Positions 22,186 through 31,576 of a DNA stretch of 37,451 bases are shown one piece after another. Within the stretch, counting starts at the first letter, position 1, and each line of letters begins with the position of its first letter. The notes under the pieces were generated by a model that worked only from the letters and a program-made list of their open reading frames with translations, did not search any database and had not been told where the DNA came from. Origin of the DNA: Roseiarcus sp050015575 (GTDB taxonomy: Bacteria > Pseudomonadota > Alphaproteobacteria > Rhizobiales > Beijerinckiaceae); assembly GCA_050015575.1 (NCBI GenBank), contig JBEKBD010000012.1, forward strand, positions 1-37,451. Direction: 5' to 3'. Both the position numbers and the translations under genes were made by a program.

Positions 22186-23181
22186 TCATTGCGCCGCGCG
22201 CAGCTTCGGCCCTTCCGCGCCGGCGTTTTCGGGTTCGGGCGGGGCGGCCGCCGGTTTGGGCGGCTCGACCGCCGAAGCCGCGCTGAAACGCGCGATCAGC
22301 CACGAGCGGAACAGCGCCACCGCTTCGTTGCTGAGGTCTTCCGGCTGGGTGGTCAGATAATAGCCGTAGCCTTCGTCGAGCCACAGGTCGAACGGCCGTA
22401 TCAGCCGTCCGGACCTGATTTCCTCGTTGAACAGCAGCGGGTCGGCGAGGGCGAGGCCGTCGCCGAGCATCGCGTACTGGATCGCCAATTGCTGCGTGTC
22501 GAACACCAGGCCGCGATCGACGGCGAGGTCGGCGCGGCCCATCGAGCGCGCCAACATCTCCCAGAAGTAGTGGCGGGGACGCCCCTCGACCCGGACGTGG
22601 AGGAGGTCGCTGGCGGCGATGAACTTGGCCGGGTCGGTGCGGTCGAGCGTCTCCAACATCTTCGGGCTGCACAGGATCGTCGAACGCACCATCCACAGCA
22701 GGTCGTGAATCGCGTCGGTGACGCGCGGCTCGGAATAGACGATGGCGATGTCGATGTCGCCGTCGCCGTCGGGGCTCGCCGACGGCTTGGAGACGACTTC
22801 GAGGCTGATGCCCGGATTCTCCGAGCGAAAATCACGCAGGATTGGAATCGCCAACCGATGCGCGAACGACGTCGGCAACGCGACCTTCAATTCGCGTTTC
22901 GGCCGCCCTTTCTCCTTGATGACCTCGCACAGCGCCTGATCGATGCGGTCGAACGACTTCGTAACCACCGGCAAGATGTGCCGCCCCGCCTCGGTCAGCG
23001 CCAGTTGCTGCGGCCGACGCTCGAACAACGCGACGCCGAGAAAATTCTCCAGCACGATGACGTGCCGGCTCACCGCGCTCTGCGCGACGGTCAGACTATT
23101 GGCGGCGGCCGTGAAACTCAGATGCTGCCCCGCCGCCTCGAACGCGCGCAGCGCGTTGAGCGGCAACCATTTGCGGTCCAT
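22186..23181 (-). CDS. LysR-family transcriptional regulator, GcvA-like
   Basis: A 331-residue regulator. The winged helix-turn-helix covers about residues 1-65 (PLNALRAFEAAGQHLSFTAA, then SLTVAQSAVSRHVIVLENFL), and the substrate-binding domain covers about 95-300. The N-terminus LPLNALRAFEAA is typical of the GcvA subgroup. The last 30 residues are a Pro/Ala/Glu-rich tail beyond the family core. It diverges from prfC across 268 bp, but LysR targets are often neighbours of other kinds and a link to prfC is not implied. The target and ligand are unknown. Confidence 0.9.
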   Translation of the reverse strand: MDRKWLPLNALRAFEAAGQHLSFTAAANSLTVAQSAVSRHVIVLENFLGVALFERRPQQLALTEAGRHILPVVTKSFDRIDQALCEVIKEKGRPKRELKVALPTSFAHRLAIPILRDFRSENPGISLEVVSKPSASPDGDGDIDIAIVYSEPRVTDAIHDLLWMVRSTILCSPKMLETLDRTDPAKFIAASDLLHVRVEGRPRHYFWEMLARSMGRADLAVDRGLVFDTQQLAIQYAMLGDGLALADPLLFNEEIRSGRLIRPFDLWLDEGYGYYLTTQPEDLSNEAVALFRSWLIARFSAASAVEPPKPAAAPPEPENAGAEGPKLRAAQ

Positions 23182-23449
23182 CGCGCCTCCTCCCGGACGA
23201 TTACGCGAGCCTTCGACGCGTTCGCGTTGCGGCGATGAAGTCGAGCGCCGATCCGCGGCTCCGCCGGGTTTGTCTCACGACACGATAGGACCCGCGTCGT
23301 CCGCCCGCAAGGGCTCCGCGGTCTCGCGACGCGAGTGATCCACATCCGATTGCGGCGGCTCGCCGCGAAATCGGCGACGGCGGCGCGCCCTTCCCCTCGA
23401 CGCCGCGGCGCGTTAAGGGAGGCCGCGCTTTCCCCAACCCGCTGGAACC

Positions 23450-25033
23450 ATGATCGAGCAGAACCCCGTCGCGCGTCGGCGCACCTTCGCGATCATCTCG
23501 CACCCCGACGCCGGCAAGACGACGCTGACCGAGAAAATGCTGCTGTTCGGCGGCGCCATCCAACTCGCCGGCGAAGTGCGCGCCAAGGCCAATCGTCGCC
23601 AGACGCGCTCGGACTGGATGGGCATCGAGCGCGAGCGCGGCATTTCCGTCGTCACTTCGGTGATGACTTTCGAATACGGCGGCTGCGTCTTCAACCTGTT
23701 GGACACGCCCGGCCACGAGGACTTCTCCGAGGACACCTATCGCACCCTGACCGCGGTCGACTCGGCGGTGATGGTGATCGACGCGGCCAAGGGCATCGAG
23801 GCGCGCACCCGCAAATTGTTCGAGGTCTGCCGCCTGCGCGACATTCCCATCGTCACCTTCATCAACAAGATGGACCGCGAGACGCGCGACCCCTTCGATC
23901 TTCTCGACGAAATCGAGAAGACGCTGGCGCTCGACGCCGCGCCGCTCGATTGGACGGTCGGGCGCGGGCGCTCGCTCGCCGGCGCCTACGACATCCGCCG
24001 CCGATGCTTGCGCACGCTGGGCAAGGACGCGGCGGTCGTTCCGGTCTCCGGCCCGGACGATCCGGCGGTCGCGGCGCTGCTGCCCGAGCACGAGCGCGCG
24101 GCGGCGATCGAGGAAATGACCTTGGCGGTCGAGGGCTGCCGCGCCTTCGACAAGCAATCCTTTCTCGAAGGGCATCTGACGCCGGTGCTGTTCGGCAGCG
24201 CCCTCAAGGAATTCGGCGTGCGCGATCTGATCGACGCGATGGCCGAGTTCGCGCCGCCGCCGCGCGCGCAAGCCGCCGCGACCCGCACGGTGAAGGCGGA
24301 CGAGCCGAAGATGACTGGCTTCGTTTTCAAAATCCAGGCCAACATGGACCCCAACCATCGCGACCGCATCGCCTTCATGCGCGTCTGCTCAGGGAAGCTT
24401 ACGCGCGGCATGCGCGCAAAACTGGCGCGCACCGGCAAGGCGATCACGCTGTCGGCGCCGCAGTTCTTCTTCGCCCAGGACCGCTCGCTCGCCGAGGAGG
24501 CCTACGCCGGCGACGTCGTCGGCATTCCCAACCACGGTCTGCTGCGCATCGGCGACACGCTGAGCGAAGGCGAGGAGATCGCGTTCCGCGGCGTGCCGAG
24601 CTTCGCCCCGGAAATCCTGCGCCGCGTCAAGCTCGCCGACGCGATGAAGGCTAAGAAGCTGCGCGAGGCGTTGCAGCAGATGGCCGAAGAAGGCGTGGTG
24701 CAGGTGTTCCTGCCCCACGACGGCGCCGCGGCGATCGTCGGCGTCGTCGGCGCGCTGCAGCTCGACGTGCTCGCCGAGCGCCTGAACGCCGAATACGGCC
24801 TGCCGGTATCCTTCGAGCCGAGCCGCTTCGAAGTCTGCCGCTGGGTGAGTTGTCCGGATCGCGCGGAACTCGACCGGTTCGTTGCCGCCTACCCCTCCTC
24901 GATGGCCGCCGATCTCGACGGCGCGCCGGTGTTCATGGCCACCAGCGCGTTCAACCTGCGCTACGAACAGGAGCGCTGGCCGAAGATCGCGTTCGCCGAC
25001 GTGAAGGATTATCAGAAGGGCGTCGGCGCGTAG
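23450..25033 (+). CDS. prfC: peptide chain release factor 3
   Basis: A 527-residue translational GTPase that recycles RF1 and RF2 after peptide release. G1 is HPDAGKTT (residues 18-25), G2 lies around RERGISVVTS, G3 is DTPGHED, and G4 is NKMDRETRDPFD. The SDWMGIERERGISV stretch and the C-terminal FEPSRFEVCRW are RF3-specific rather than EF-G-like, and the length matches RF3. The ATG at 23450 gives the usual RF3 N-terminus. It appears to be a single gene. Confidence 0.97.
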   Translation: MIEQNPVARRRTFAIISHPDAGKTTLTEKMLLFGGAIQLAGEVRAKANRRQTRSDWMGIERERGISVVTSVMTFEYGGCVFNLLDTPGHEDFSEDTYRTLTAVDSAVMVIDAAKGIEARTRKLFEVCRLRDIPIVTFINKMDRETRDPFDLLDEIEKTLALDAAPLDWTVGRGRSLAGAYDIRRRCLRTLGKDAAVVPVSGPDDPAVAALLPEHERAAAIEEMTLAVEGCRAFDKQSFLEGHLTPVLFGSALKEFGVRDLIDAMAEFAPPPRAQAAATRTVKADEPKMTGFVFKIQANMDPNHRDRIAFMRVCSGKLTRGMRAKLARTGKAITLSAPQFFFAQDRSLAEEAYAGDVVGIPNHGLLRIGDTLSEGEEIAFRGVPSFAPEILRRVKLADAMKAKKLREALQQMAEEGVVQVFLPHDGAAAIVGVVGALQLDVLAERLNAEYGLPVSFEPSRFEVCRWVSCPDRAELDRFVAAYPSSMAADLDGAPVFMATSAFNLRYEQERWPKIAFADVKDYQKGVGA

Positions 25034-25040
25034 AGCAGCC

Positions 25041-25069
25041 GTCATTGCCAACGGAGCGAAGCAATCCAG
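25041..25069. repeat. degenerate dispersed repeat after prfC
   Basis: GTCATTGCCAACGGAGCGAA followed by GCAATCCAG resembles the widespread intergenic element of alphaproteobacteria with GTCATTGCGAG and GAAGCAATCCAG ends; its shadow translation DCFAPLAMT is the usual tell-tale. Only one partial copy is seen here, 8 bp past the prfC stop. Confidence 0.55.
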
Positions 25070-25290
25070 CGCTCGATGCGCCTTGCGTTCCGCCTCGAGC
25101 GGCGCCCCGGCCTCGCCGCGAAGGCTGAGCGCTTGTCGAAATCGGTCGATTGCGTAAGACTGTGGCGCGCGAGGGGCTGCGAGATCAGCGACGCGCGCGC
25201 GGCGGTCGTCCTGACGGCCGCACAGACCGGCTTCATGGAGCCCGTCCATGCGACGGTCGTATCCTTCAGGAACGAAGGGAGGGAGACGCG

Positions 25291-26079
25291 ATGTCGACCA
25301 AGGTCGTCGTCGAGAGTTCGATGGTTCGCCTTCGTCGGGCGTTATCCCAGTGGTTGATGGCGCTCGCGATCGGGTGGGCGGCGGCGGCCATGGCTGGACC
25401 CTCGGAGGACTTGATCGACGCGGCGACCCGCGGCGACGTCGCCTCGGTGCAGGCGCTGCTCGCCAACGGCGCTGACGTCAACGCCAAGACGAGCGATGGC
25501 GTGACCGCGCTGATGGCGGCCTCCTTGAACGGCCGCCTCGATGTGGCGCAGGCGCTGCTCGATGAGAAGGCCGCGGTCAACGCCAGGGATTACGACGGCG
25601 TAACCGCGCTGTTTATCGCCTCCCGGGAAGGCCACCTTGATGTTGTGCAGGCGCTGCTCGACAAGGGAGCCGAGGTCAATATCCGGACAAGCGACGGCCA
25701 GACCGCGCTGATGGCGGCCGCCCTGCACGGGCGCCTCGATGTCGTGCACGGCCTGCTCGACAAAGGCGCCGAGGTCAATGCAAAGAGGACGAGCGACGGC
25801 GCGACCGCGCTGATGGCGGCCTCCCAGGAAGGGCGCCTCGATGTGGTGCAGGCGCTGCTCGCCCAAGGGGCCGAAGTCAACGCCGCGGGGAAAGGCGGCT
25901 TGACCGCGCTGATGACGGCCTGCTTCAAGGGCGATCGCGCTGTGGTGCAGGCGCTGCTCGCCAGAGGGGCTGATGTCAACGCCGAGACGAACGACGGGCA
26001 GACCGCGTTGGACGCGGCGAAGGTAGGAGGACACCCCGATGTCAGAGCCTTATTGGCGCAGGCAGGCGCCAAAGAATGA
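25291..26079 (+). CDS. exported ankyrin-repeat protein
   Basis: A 262-residue protein with a basic N-terminus, a hydrophobic segment (about 20-34) and a likely cleavage site after AMA (residue 35), then seven ankyrin units of about 33 residues filling the rest (core pattern DGxTALMAASxxGRLDVVQAL then LxxGAEVNA). One unit carries an extra residue (NAKRTSDG), a clean codon insertion. The repeats are similar at DNA level (period 99 bp), which points to recent expansion. The start at 25291 has GGAG five bases upstream; an ATG ten codons later is possible. Expected location is the periplasm, where it would bind proteins; the partner is unknown. Confidence 0.88.
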   Translation: MSTKVVVESSMVRLRRALSQWLMALAIGWAAAAMAGPSEDLIDAATRGDVASVQALLANGADVNAKTSDGVTALMAASLNGRLDVAQALLDEKAAVNARDYDGVTALFIASREGHLDVVQALLDKGAEVNIRTSDGQTALMAAALHGRLDVVHGLLDKGAEVNAKRTSDGATALMAASQEGRLDVVQALLAQGAEVNAAGKGGLTALMTACFKGDRAVVQALLARGADVNAETNDGQTALDAAKVGGHPDVRALLAQAGAKE

Positions 26080-26238
26080 CGGCGTCAGCCCATCTTCCGC
26101 GTCCGGCCGCAAAGCCGCATGAGCCCGATTATGGCGGGTCGGGCCTGAGCGTCGGGACTTCGCCAGCTTGGCGAAATCCGTCCCTCCCGCGGGCGCGCGC
26201 GTCGCCGTCTCGAACACCTTCCAACGCGGAGCTTTCTG

Positions 26239-27072
26239 ATGCAGGGCAAGACGGTGGTCGCGACCGGCGCGACGTCGGGAATCGGCGAGGCCGCGGTGAC
26301 GAAATTGGCGGCGATGGGCGCGCGCATCGTCTTCGTCGCGCGCGACGCCAAGCGCGCCGAGGCGACGCTGGCGAAGCTCGACGCCATCGCGCCTGGCCGC
26401 GGCCATCGCGCCCACATCGCCGACCTCCAGCTGATCGCCGAGACGCGGCGCGTCGGCGAGGAGATCGCGGCCGCCGAGCCGCGCATCGACGCGCTGGTCA
26501 ACAACGCCGGCGCGATGTTCTCGCAGCGCCGCGTCACCGCCGAAGGCCTGGAGCGGACCTTCGCGCTCAACCACATGGCGCACTTCGCGCTGACCCGGGC
26601 GCTGCGCGAAAGGCTCGTCGCTTCGGCGCCGGCGCGCGTCGTCTCGACCGCGTCGAGCGCGCATTTCGGCGCGAGGCTCGCATTCGACGACCTGCAATGC
26701 GCGCGGGAATATTCCGCCTGGAGGGCCTATCGCCGTTCGAAGCTGTGCAACGTTCTGTTCACCCGCGAACTGGCGCGCCGGCTCGCGGGAACCGGCGTCG
26801 TCGCCAATTGCCTGCATCCCGGCCTCGTCGCCTCGCGATTTGGCGACGAGGCCGGCGGATGGAACGGCCGACTGTTTTCGCTCGCCAAGCGTTTCGCGAT
26901 TTCGCCCGAGCAGGGCGCCGACACGATCGTCTATCTCGTCTCCTCGCCGGACGCCGCGACCGCGAGCGGCGAGTATTTCGTCAAGCGAAAGGTCGCGAAG
27001 CCGTCCAACGCCGCGCGCGACGCCGCCGCGGCGCGGACGCTATGGGAACGAAGCGAAGAGATCGCCGAGTGA
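26239..27072 (+). CDS. short-chain dehydrogenase/reductase, retinol-dehydrogenase-like
   Basis: A 277-residue NAD(P)-dependent oxidoreductase. The Rossmann motif TGATSGIG is at residues 9-16, NNAG follows in the middle, Ser139 or Ser140 lies in STASSAHFG, and YRRSK gives Tyr164 and Lys168. ARDAKRA after the second strand suggests NADP preference, as an Arg follows the strand instead of an Asp. The layout resembles the WWOX/RDH11-like group. The substrate is unknown. It is convergent with urtE across a dispersed repeat. Confidence 0.9.
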   Translation: MQGKTVVATGATSGIGEAAVTKLAAMGARIVFVARDAKRAEATLAKLDAIAPGRGHRAHIADLQLIAETRRVGEEIAAAEPRIDALVNNAGAMFSQRRVTAEGLERTFALNHMAHFALTRALRERLVASAPARVVSTASSAHFGARLAFDDLQCAREYSAWRAYRRSKLCNVLFTRELARRLAGTGVVANCLHPGLVASRFGDEAGGWNGRLFSLAKRFAISPEQGADTIVYLVSSPDAATASGEYFVKRKVAKPSNAARDAAAARTLWERSEEIAE

Positions 27073-27148
27073 AGGCGCGGCAACCTCCTTCCCCCCTTGT
27101 AGGACGGCAGAATCACGCATCTCGTCGACAGCGCGGAAGCTCACCTAA

Positions 27149-27244
27149 GCCCCTCACCCTGCCTCTCCCCGCAAGCGGGGAGAGGAGAAGATCGGCGCCG
27201 CTCGCCCCTCTCCCCGCGCAGCGGGGAGAGGCAGGGTGAGGGGC
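27149..27244. repeat. dispersed inverted repeat, copy 1
   Basis: Perfect 24-bp outer arms (27149-27172 and 27221-27244) enclose two nested hairpins, each with CCTCTCCCCGC and GCGGGGAGAGG stems (11 bp): 27162-27185 with an AA loop and 27207-27231 with a GCA loop. A related copy lies between urtA and urtB. It sits in the convergent spacer between the SDR and urtE and may terminate both transcripts. Confidence 0.9.
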
Positions 27245-27309
27245 CGGGCGATTGGCCACGGGCTTCGAAGATGTGTGAATGTCGTAGCTTGCGAGGAGCA
27301 GGGGACCCG

Positions 27310-28005
27310 TCACACCGACAGCCGCTTCCTGACCTCGGCCTCGACCATGTCCTTGCGTTCGCCGGCGAGAACCACCGCGCCGCGGTCCATCACCGCGTAA
27401 TCGTCGGCGATGTCGCGCGCCCATTCGAAATATTGTTCGACGACGAGAATCGCCATGCCGCCCTTCTGCTTGAGATGGAGGATGGCGCGGCCGATGTCGC
27501 GGATGATCGAAGGCTGGATGCCTTCGGTCGGCTCGTCGAGCGCCAGCAGCTTCGGCCGCGTCACCAGCGCGCGGGCGATCGCCAGTTGCTGCTGCTGACC
27601 GCCGGAGAGGTCGCCGCCGCGCCGGCCCATCATCTCGGCGAGCACGGGAAAAAGCGCGAAAATCTCGTCGTCGATGAAGCGGCTGGCGCGCGGCTGCGTG
27701 GCGAATCCGGTCATCAGATTTTCGCGCACGCTGAGCAGGGGAAAGATCTCGCGCCCCTGCGGGACGTAACCGAAGCCGCGCCGGGCGCGCACGTGCGGCG
27801 CCAGGGCGGCGATGTCCTCGCCCATCCAGCGGATCGCGCCGCGCGCGATCCTCTGCTGGCCGACGATCGCGCGCAGCAGCGACGACTTGCCGACGCCGTT
27901 GCGGCCGAGCACGCAGGTCACCCGGCCGACTTCGGCCTTCAGCGAGACCGCGCGCAAAGCCTGCGCGGCGCCGTAATAGAGATCGATCGACTCGACGCTC
28001 AACAT
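27310..28005 (-). CDS. urtE: urea ABC transporter ATP-binding protein UrtE
   Basis: A 231-residue ATPase of the branched-chain amino acid/urea (HAAT) class. Walker A is GRNGVGKSS, the signature is LSGGQQQQLAIARAL, Walker B is LLALDEPTEGIQPSII, and the H-loop position is VVEQYFEWA, with Gln in the LivF/UrtE style. It pairs with UrtD to energise UrtB-UrtC. It is the last gene of urtABCDE and follows urtD after 3 bp. Confidence 0.95.
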   Translation of the reverse strand: MLSVESIDLYYGAAQALRAVSLKAEVGRVTCVLGRNGVGKSSLLRAIVGQQRIARGAIRWMGEDIAALAPHVRARRGFGYVPQGREIFPLLSVRENLMTGFATQPRASRFIDDEIFALFPVLAEMMGRRGGDLSGGQQQQLAIARALVTRPKLLALDEPTEGIQPSIIRDIGRAILHLKQKGGMAILVVEQYFEWARDIADDYAVMDRGAVVLAGERKDMVEAEVRKRLSV

Positions 28006-28008
28006 CGC

Positions 28009-28773
28009 CTATCGCCCGAGGTAGACTTCGATGACGCGCTCGTCGGCGCTCACTTGGTCGAGCGAGCCCTCGGCGATGACCGCGCCTTCGTGCAGCACCG
28101 TGACCTTGACGCCGAGTTCGCGCACGAACGCCATGTCGTGCTCGACGACGACCACCGAATGGTCGTGCGCGATCTCGCGCAACAGCTCGGCCGTCGTCGC
28201 CGTTTCCGCGTCGGTCATGCCGGCGACGGGTTCGTCGACCAGCAGCAGCTTTGGGTCTTGCGCGAGCAGCATGCCGATCTCCAGCCATTGCTTCTGACCG
28301 TGCGAAAGCGCGCCGGCGAGCCGTTGGCGTTGATCGCCGAGGCGGATCGTCGCCAAAATGCGTTCGATCGTCTCCTGCTCCTGCCTGGCCGCGCCGCCGA
28401 ACAGCGTGGCGAACACCGTGCGCGGCGCCCTGGCGGCGAGCAAAATGTTGTCGGCGACGGTGTGGTTCTCGAACACCGTCGGTTTCTGGAACTTGCGGCC
28501 GACGCCGAGCTCGGCGATTTCGGCCTCGTCGAGCTTGGTCAGGTCGTAGAGGCCCTCGAAGTAGACGTCGCCCTCGTCGGGGCGCGTCTTGCCGGTGACG
28601 ACGTCCATCATGGTGGTCTTGCCCGCGCCGTTGGGGCCGATGATCGCGCGCATCTCCCCCGGCTCCAGCGCGAGCGAAAGCCCGCGCAGGGCTTTGTAGC
28701 CGTCGAAGGAGACGCTGACTCCGTCGAGATAGAGCAGCGAACCCGTCAGCTTGAGGCGATCGGCTTCGCTCAC
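28009..28773 (-). CDS. urtD: urea ABC transporter ATP-binding protein UrtD
   Basis: A 254-residue LivG-like ATPase. Walker A is GPNGAGKTT, the signature is LSHGQKQWLEIGMLL (the SHGQ form typical of UrtD), Walker B is LLLVDEPVAGMTDAE, and the H-loop is VVEHDMAFVRELG. The start is the GTG at 28773, which overlaps the urtC stop in a GTGA junction; the upstream continuation in this frame is urtC shadow. Confidence 0.95.
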   Translation of the reverse strand: MSEADRLKLTGSLLYLDGVSVSFDGYKALRGLSLALEPGEMRAIIGPNGAGKTTMMDVVTGKTRPDEGDVYFEGLYDLTKLDEAEIAELGVGRKFQKPTVFENHTVADNILLAARAPRTVFATLFGGAARQEQETIERILATIRLGDQRQRLAGALSHGQKQWLEIGMLLAQDPKLLLVDEPVAGMTDAETATTAELLREIAHDHSVVVVEHDMAFVRELGVKVTVLHEGAVIAEGSLDQVSADERVIEVYLGR

Positions 28774-29903
28774 TGCACGCCCTCCTCTCGAGCCGGCCCC
28801 GTCGCCGGCGACGCGGCGGGCGGGCGGGCGACGCGGTCGCCCACGAGCCCCAACAGGCCCTTGGGCAGGAACAACGTCACCAGCACGAACAGCCCGCCGA
28901 GCGCGAACAGCCAATATTCGGGGAAGGCGCCGGTGAAGTAGGTCTTGGCGAAATTGACCACGATCGCCCCGAGCGCCGCGCCGACCAATGTGCCGCGTCC
29001 GCCGACCGCGACCCAGATCACCGCCTCGATCGAATTGGCGGGATCGAATTCGCTCGGGTTGATGATGCCGACCTGCGGCACGTAGAGCGCGCCGGCGACG
29101 CCGGCGATCACCGCGGAGACGACGAAGACGAACAATTTGTAGTTCTCGACGCGGTAGCCGAGGAAGCGCACGCGGCTCTCCGCGTCGCGCACCGCGATCA
29201 GCGCCTTGCCGTATTTCGAGCCGACGATCGCCTTGGCGAAGAGGAAGCAAAGCGCCAGCGTCAACGCCGAAATCGAGAACAGCGCCGCGCGGGTCGCGTC
29301 CGACTGGACGTTGAAGCCGAGAATGTCCTTGAAATCGGTCAGGCCGTTGTTGCCGCCGAAGCCGAAGTCGTTGCGGAAGAACGCCAGCTTCAGCGCGTAG
29401 GTGAGCGCCTGGGTGATGATCGAGAGATAGACGCCGGTGACGCGCGAGCGGAACGCGAACCAGCCGAAGGCGAAGGCGAGCAGGCCGGGAACCAGCATCA
29501 CCATCAGGCCGGCGTAGGCGAAGGAATGGAAGCCCCACCAGGCGACCGGCAATTCCTTCCAGTTGAGGAACACCATGAAGTCGGGCAGCAGCGGATTGGC
29601 GTAGACGCCGCGCGCGCCGATTTGGCGCATCAGATACATGCCCATCGCATAGCCGCCGAGGGCGAAGAACGCGCCGTGGCCGAGCGAGAGAATGCCGCAA
29701 TAGCCCCACACCAGGTCGAGCGCGAGCGCGAGAATGGCGTAGCACACGTATTTGCCGAGCAGGGCGACGACATAGGGCGGCATGGCGAAAGCCGAATCGC
29801 GGGGAAGCGCCAGCGCGAGCGCGGGCACCAGGACGACCGCGAGCAGCGTCAGCGCGAGAAACGCGAGGCCGAGGCGATCGAGCTGGGAAAGCAGCGCCTT
29901 CAT
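28770..29903 (-). CDS. urtC: urea ABC transporter permease UrtC
   Basis: A 377-residue LivM-like permease with about nine to ten membrane helices. The family segments YAILALALDLVWGYCGILSL and GHGAFFALGGYAMGMYLM are clear, and the long DFGFGGNNGLTDFKDILGF loop is UrtC-specific. The ATG at 29903 has GAGG eight bases upstream; a GTG two codons earlier overlaps the urtB stop and is less well placed. The C-terminal tail is Pro/Ala-rich. Confidence 0.94.
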   Translation of the reverse strand: MKALLSQLDRLGLAFLALTLLAVVLVPALALALPRDSAFAMPPYVVALLGKYVCYAILALALDLVWGYCGILSLGHGAFFALGGYAMGMYLMRQIGARGVYANPLLPDFMVFLNWKELPVAWWGFHSFAYAGLMVMLVPGLLAFAFGWFAFRSRVTGVYLSIITQALTYALKLAFFRNDFGFGGNNGLTDFKDILGFNVQSDATRAALFSISALTLALCFLFAKAIVGSKYGKALIAVRDAESRVRFLGYRVENYKLFVFVVSAVIAGVAGALYVPQVGIINPSEFDPANSIEAVIWVAVGGRGTLVGAALGAIVVNFAKTYFTGAFPEYWLFALGGLFVLVTLFLPKGLLGLVGDRVARPPAASPATGPAREEGVQ

Positions 29904-29905
29904 CG

Positions 29906-31495
29906 TCACGCCTCGACGGCCCGGCCCTTGAGCGCGAACAAGCCGCGCGGGCGCTTCTGAATGAACAATATGATGAACACCAGCAGCAGGATCTTGCCGA
30001 GCACCGCTCCGATCGCCGGTTCGAGCAGCTTGTTGGCGAGGCCGAGCGTCAGCGCGCCGAGAGCGGTGCCCCAGAGGTTGCCGACGCCGCCGAGCACGAC
30101 GACCATGAAACTGTCGATGATGTAGCCTTGGCCGAGGTTGGGCGAGACGTTGTCGATCTGCGACAGCGCGACGCCGGCGACGCCGGCGATGCCGGAGCCG
30201 AGGCCGAAGGCGAACATGTCGATGCGCCCGGTCGATACGCCCATCGCCGCCGCCATGCGACGGTTCTGGGTGACCGCGCGCATCCGCAGCCCGAACGGCG
30301 TCATGCGCAACGCCAACTGCAGCGCGACGAACACCAGAATCGCCAGCGCGATGATCCACAACCGTCCGGTCGTGATAGACAGACCGCCGATCTCGACGCC
30401 GCCGGACATGAATTTCGGCGCGTAGACCTGACGGTTGTTGGCGCCGAAGACGGTGCGCACCGCCTGTTGCAGGATGAGCGACACGCCCCAGGTGGCGAGC
30501 AGCGTTTCCAGCGGCCGGCCGTAGAGGAACTGGATGACGAAACGTTCGAGGACGATGCCGACGCACCCGGAAACGATGAAGGCGACCGGCAGCGCGATCG
30601 CCAGCGACCATTCGGAGAGCGAGGGCGGCAGCACGCTCTGGACGACGAAGGTCGCGTAGGCGCCCAGCATCACCATCTCGCCGTGCGCCATGTTGATGAC
30701 GCCCATCACACCGAAGGTGATGGCGAGGCCGATCGCGGCCAGCAGCAGCACCGAGGATGCCGAAAGGCCGTACCAGAGGTTCTGCGCGACATTCCACAGC
30801 GCGAGCCGCGTCTTGATCGAAGCGAGCGCCGCTTGCGCGGCGGCCTTGAGCGCCGGGCTGCTCGCCGCGCCGGCAACCTGATCGAGCAGATTTTGCGCGT
30901 CCTCGTCGCCGCGCTCCTCGAGCGCCGCGATTGCGGCGAGGCGATCGGGCGCGGCGGCGCTCGAGTCGAGCGCGAGGATCGCGGCGCGCGCCTGACGCAA
31001 CGCCGCGGCGGCGCGCGAATCGCTTTCCCTGGCGAGCTGCGCCTCGAGCGCCGGCAGCGCCTTGGCGTCGCGCGATTTGAACACCGCCTCGGCCGCCGCG
31101 ATTCGCTTGGCGGGATCGGGATTGGCCATCGACAGCGCGCCGAGCGCCGCCTCGATCGCGCGCCGCAGCGCGTTGTTGACGCGCACCTTCTTGAAGGAAC
31201 CGAGATCGACGCCCGCGATCTTCTCGCCGGTCGTGGCGTCGAGGACGTCGCCGGCCGTCGTTTGATAGACCACGACGCGCCCGACGGGATCGAACAGCAG
31301 GCGATTGTCGCCGAGCGCGTCGAGGATGGCCGGCGCGTTCGCCGCGCCGCTCGCCGCCAGCTCGCCGATCGCCTGTTCGGTGCGCGGGAACTTGTCGTCG
31401 AAGAACTTGGCCAGCGCATCGTCGAGCGCATCGGCGCGGGCGAAGCTCGCGCAGCAGATGAAAATCAGGGCGGCGATGAGGCGCGCGATGGGCAT
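29906..31495 (-). CDS. urtB: urea ABC transporter permease UrtB
   Basis: A 529-residue protein with a signal peptide (residues 1-21, ending FARA before DALDD), then an extracytoplasmic helical domain of about 210 residues with HEAT-like Ala-rich repeats, then a LivH-like permease with about eight helices (GLAITFGVMGVINMAHGEMV is the signature). The extra N-terminal domain is normal for UrtB. The start at 31495 keeps the signal peptide; the upstream frame is noise. It is separated from urtA by 260 bp holding a dispersed repeat. Confidence 0.94.
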   Translation of the reverse strand: MPIARLIAALIFICCASFARADALDDALAKFFDDKFPRTEQAIGELAASGAANAPAILDALGDNRLLFDPVGRVVVYQTTAGDVLDATTGEKIAGVDLGSFKKVRVNNALRRAIEAALGALSMANPDPAKRIAAAEAVFKSRDAKALPALEAQLARESDSRAAAALRQARAAILALDSSAAAPDRLAAIAALEERGDEDAQNLLDQVAGAASSPALKAAAQAALASIKTRLALWNVAQNLWYGLSASSVLLLAAIGLAITFGVMGVINMAHGEMVMLGAYATFVVQSVLPPSLSEWSLAIALPVAFIVSGCVGIVLERFVIQFLYGRPLETLLATWGVSLILQQAVRTVFGANNRQVYAPKFMSGGVEIGGLSITTGRLWIIALAILVFVALQLALRMTPFGLRMRAVTQNRRMAAAMGVSTGRIDMFAFGLGSGIAGVAGVALSQIDNVSPNLGQGYIIDSFMVVVLGGVGNLWGTALGALTLGLANKLLEPAIGAVLGKILLLVFIILFIQKRPRGLFALKGRAVEA

Positions 31496-31576
31496 GACGG
31501 CCGGCTTCTCGTGGTGGGCGGCCTGTCGCTGCCGGCCTCGCCGGCGCGCTCGGGCGCGCATCCAAACATCTGGCGT

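Noticed and set aside
23182..23449. Shared LysR-prfC control region
   Set aside because: No T-N11-A motif or other convincing site was found, and prfC is a housekeeping gene.
27149..27244. CRISPR-like or transposon-end interpretation of the nested repeats
   Set aside because: There are no regular spacers and no transposase; the structure is a compound palindrome of the intergenic-repeat type.
28774..31565. 931-residue frame joining urtC with urtB sequence
   Set aside because: The N-terminal two thirds are urtB in another frame; urtC starts at 29903.
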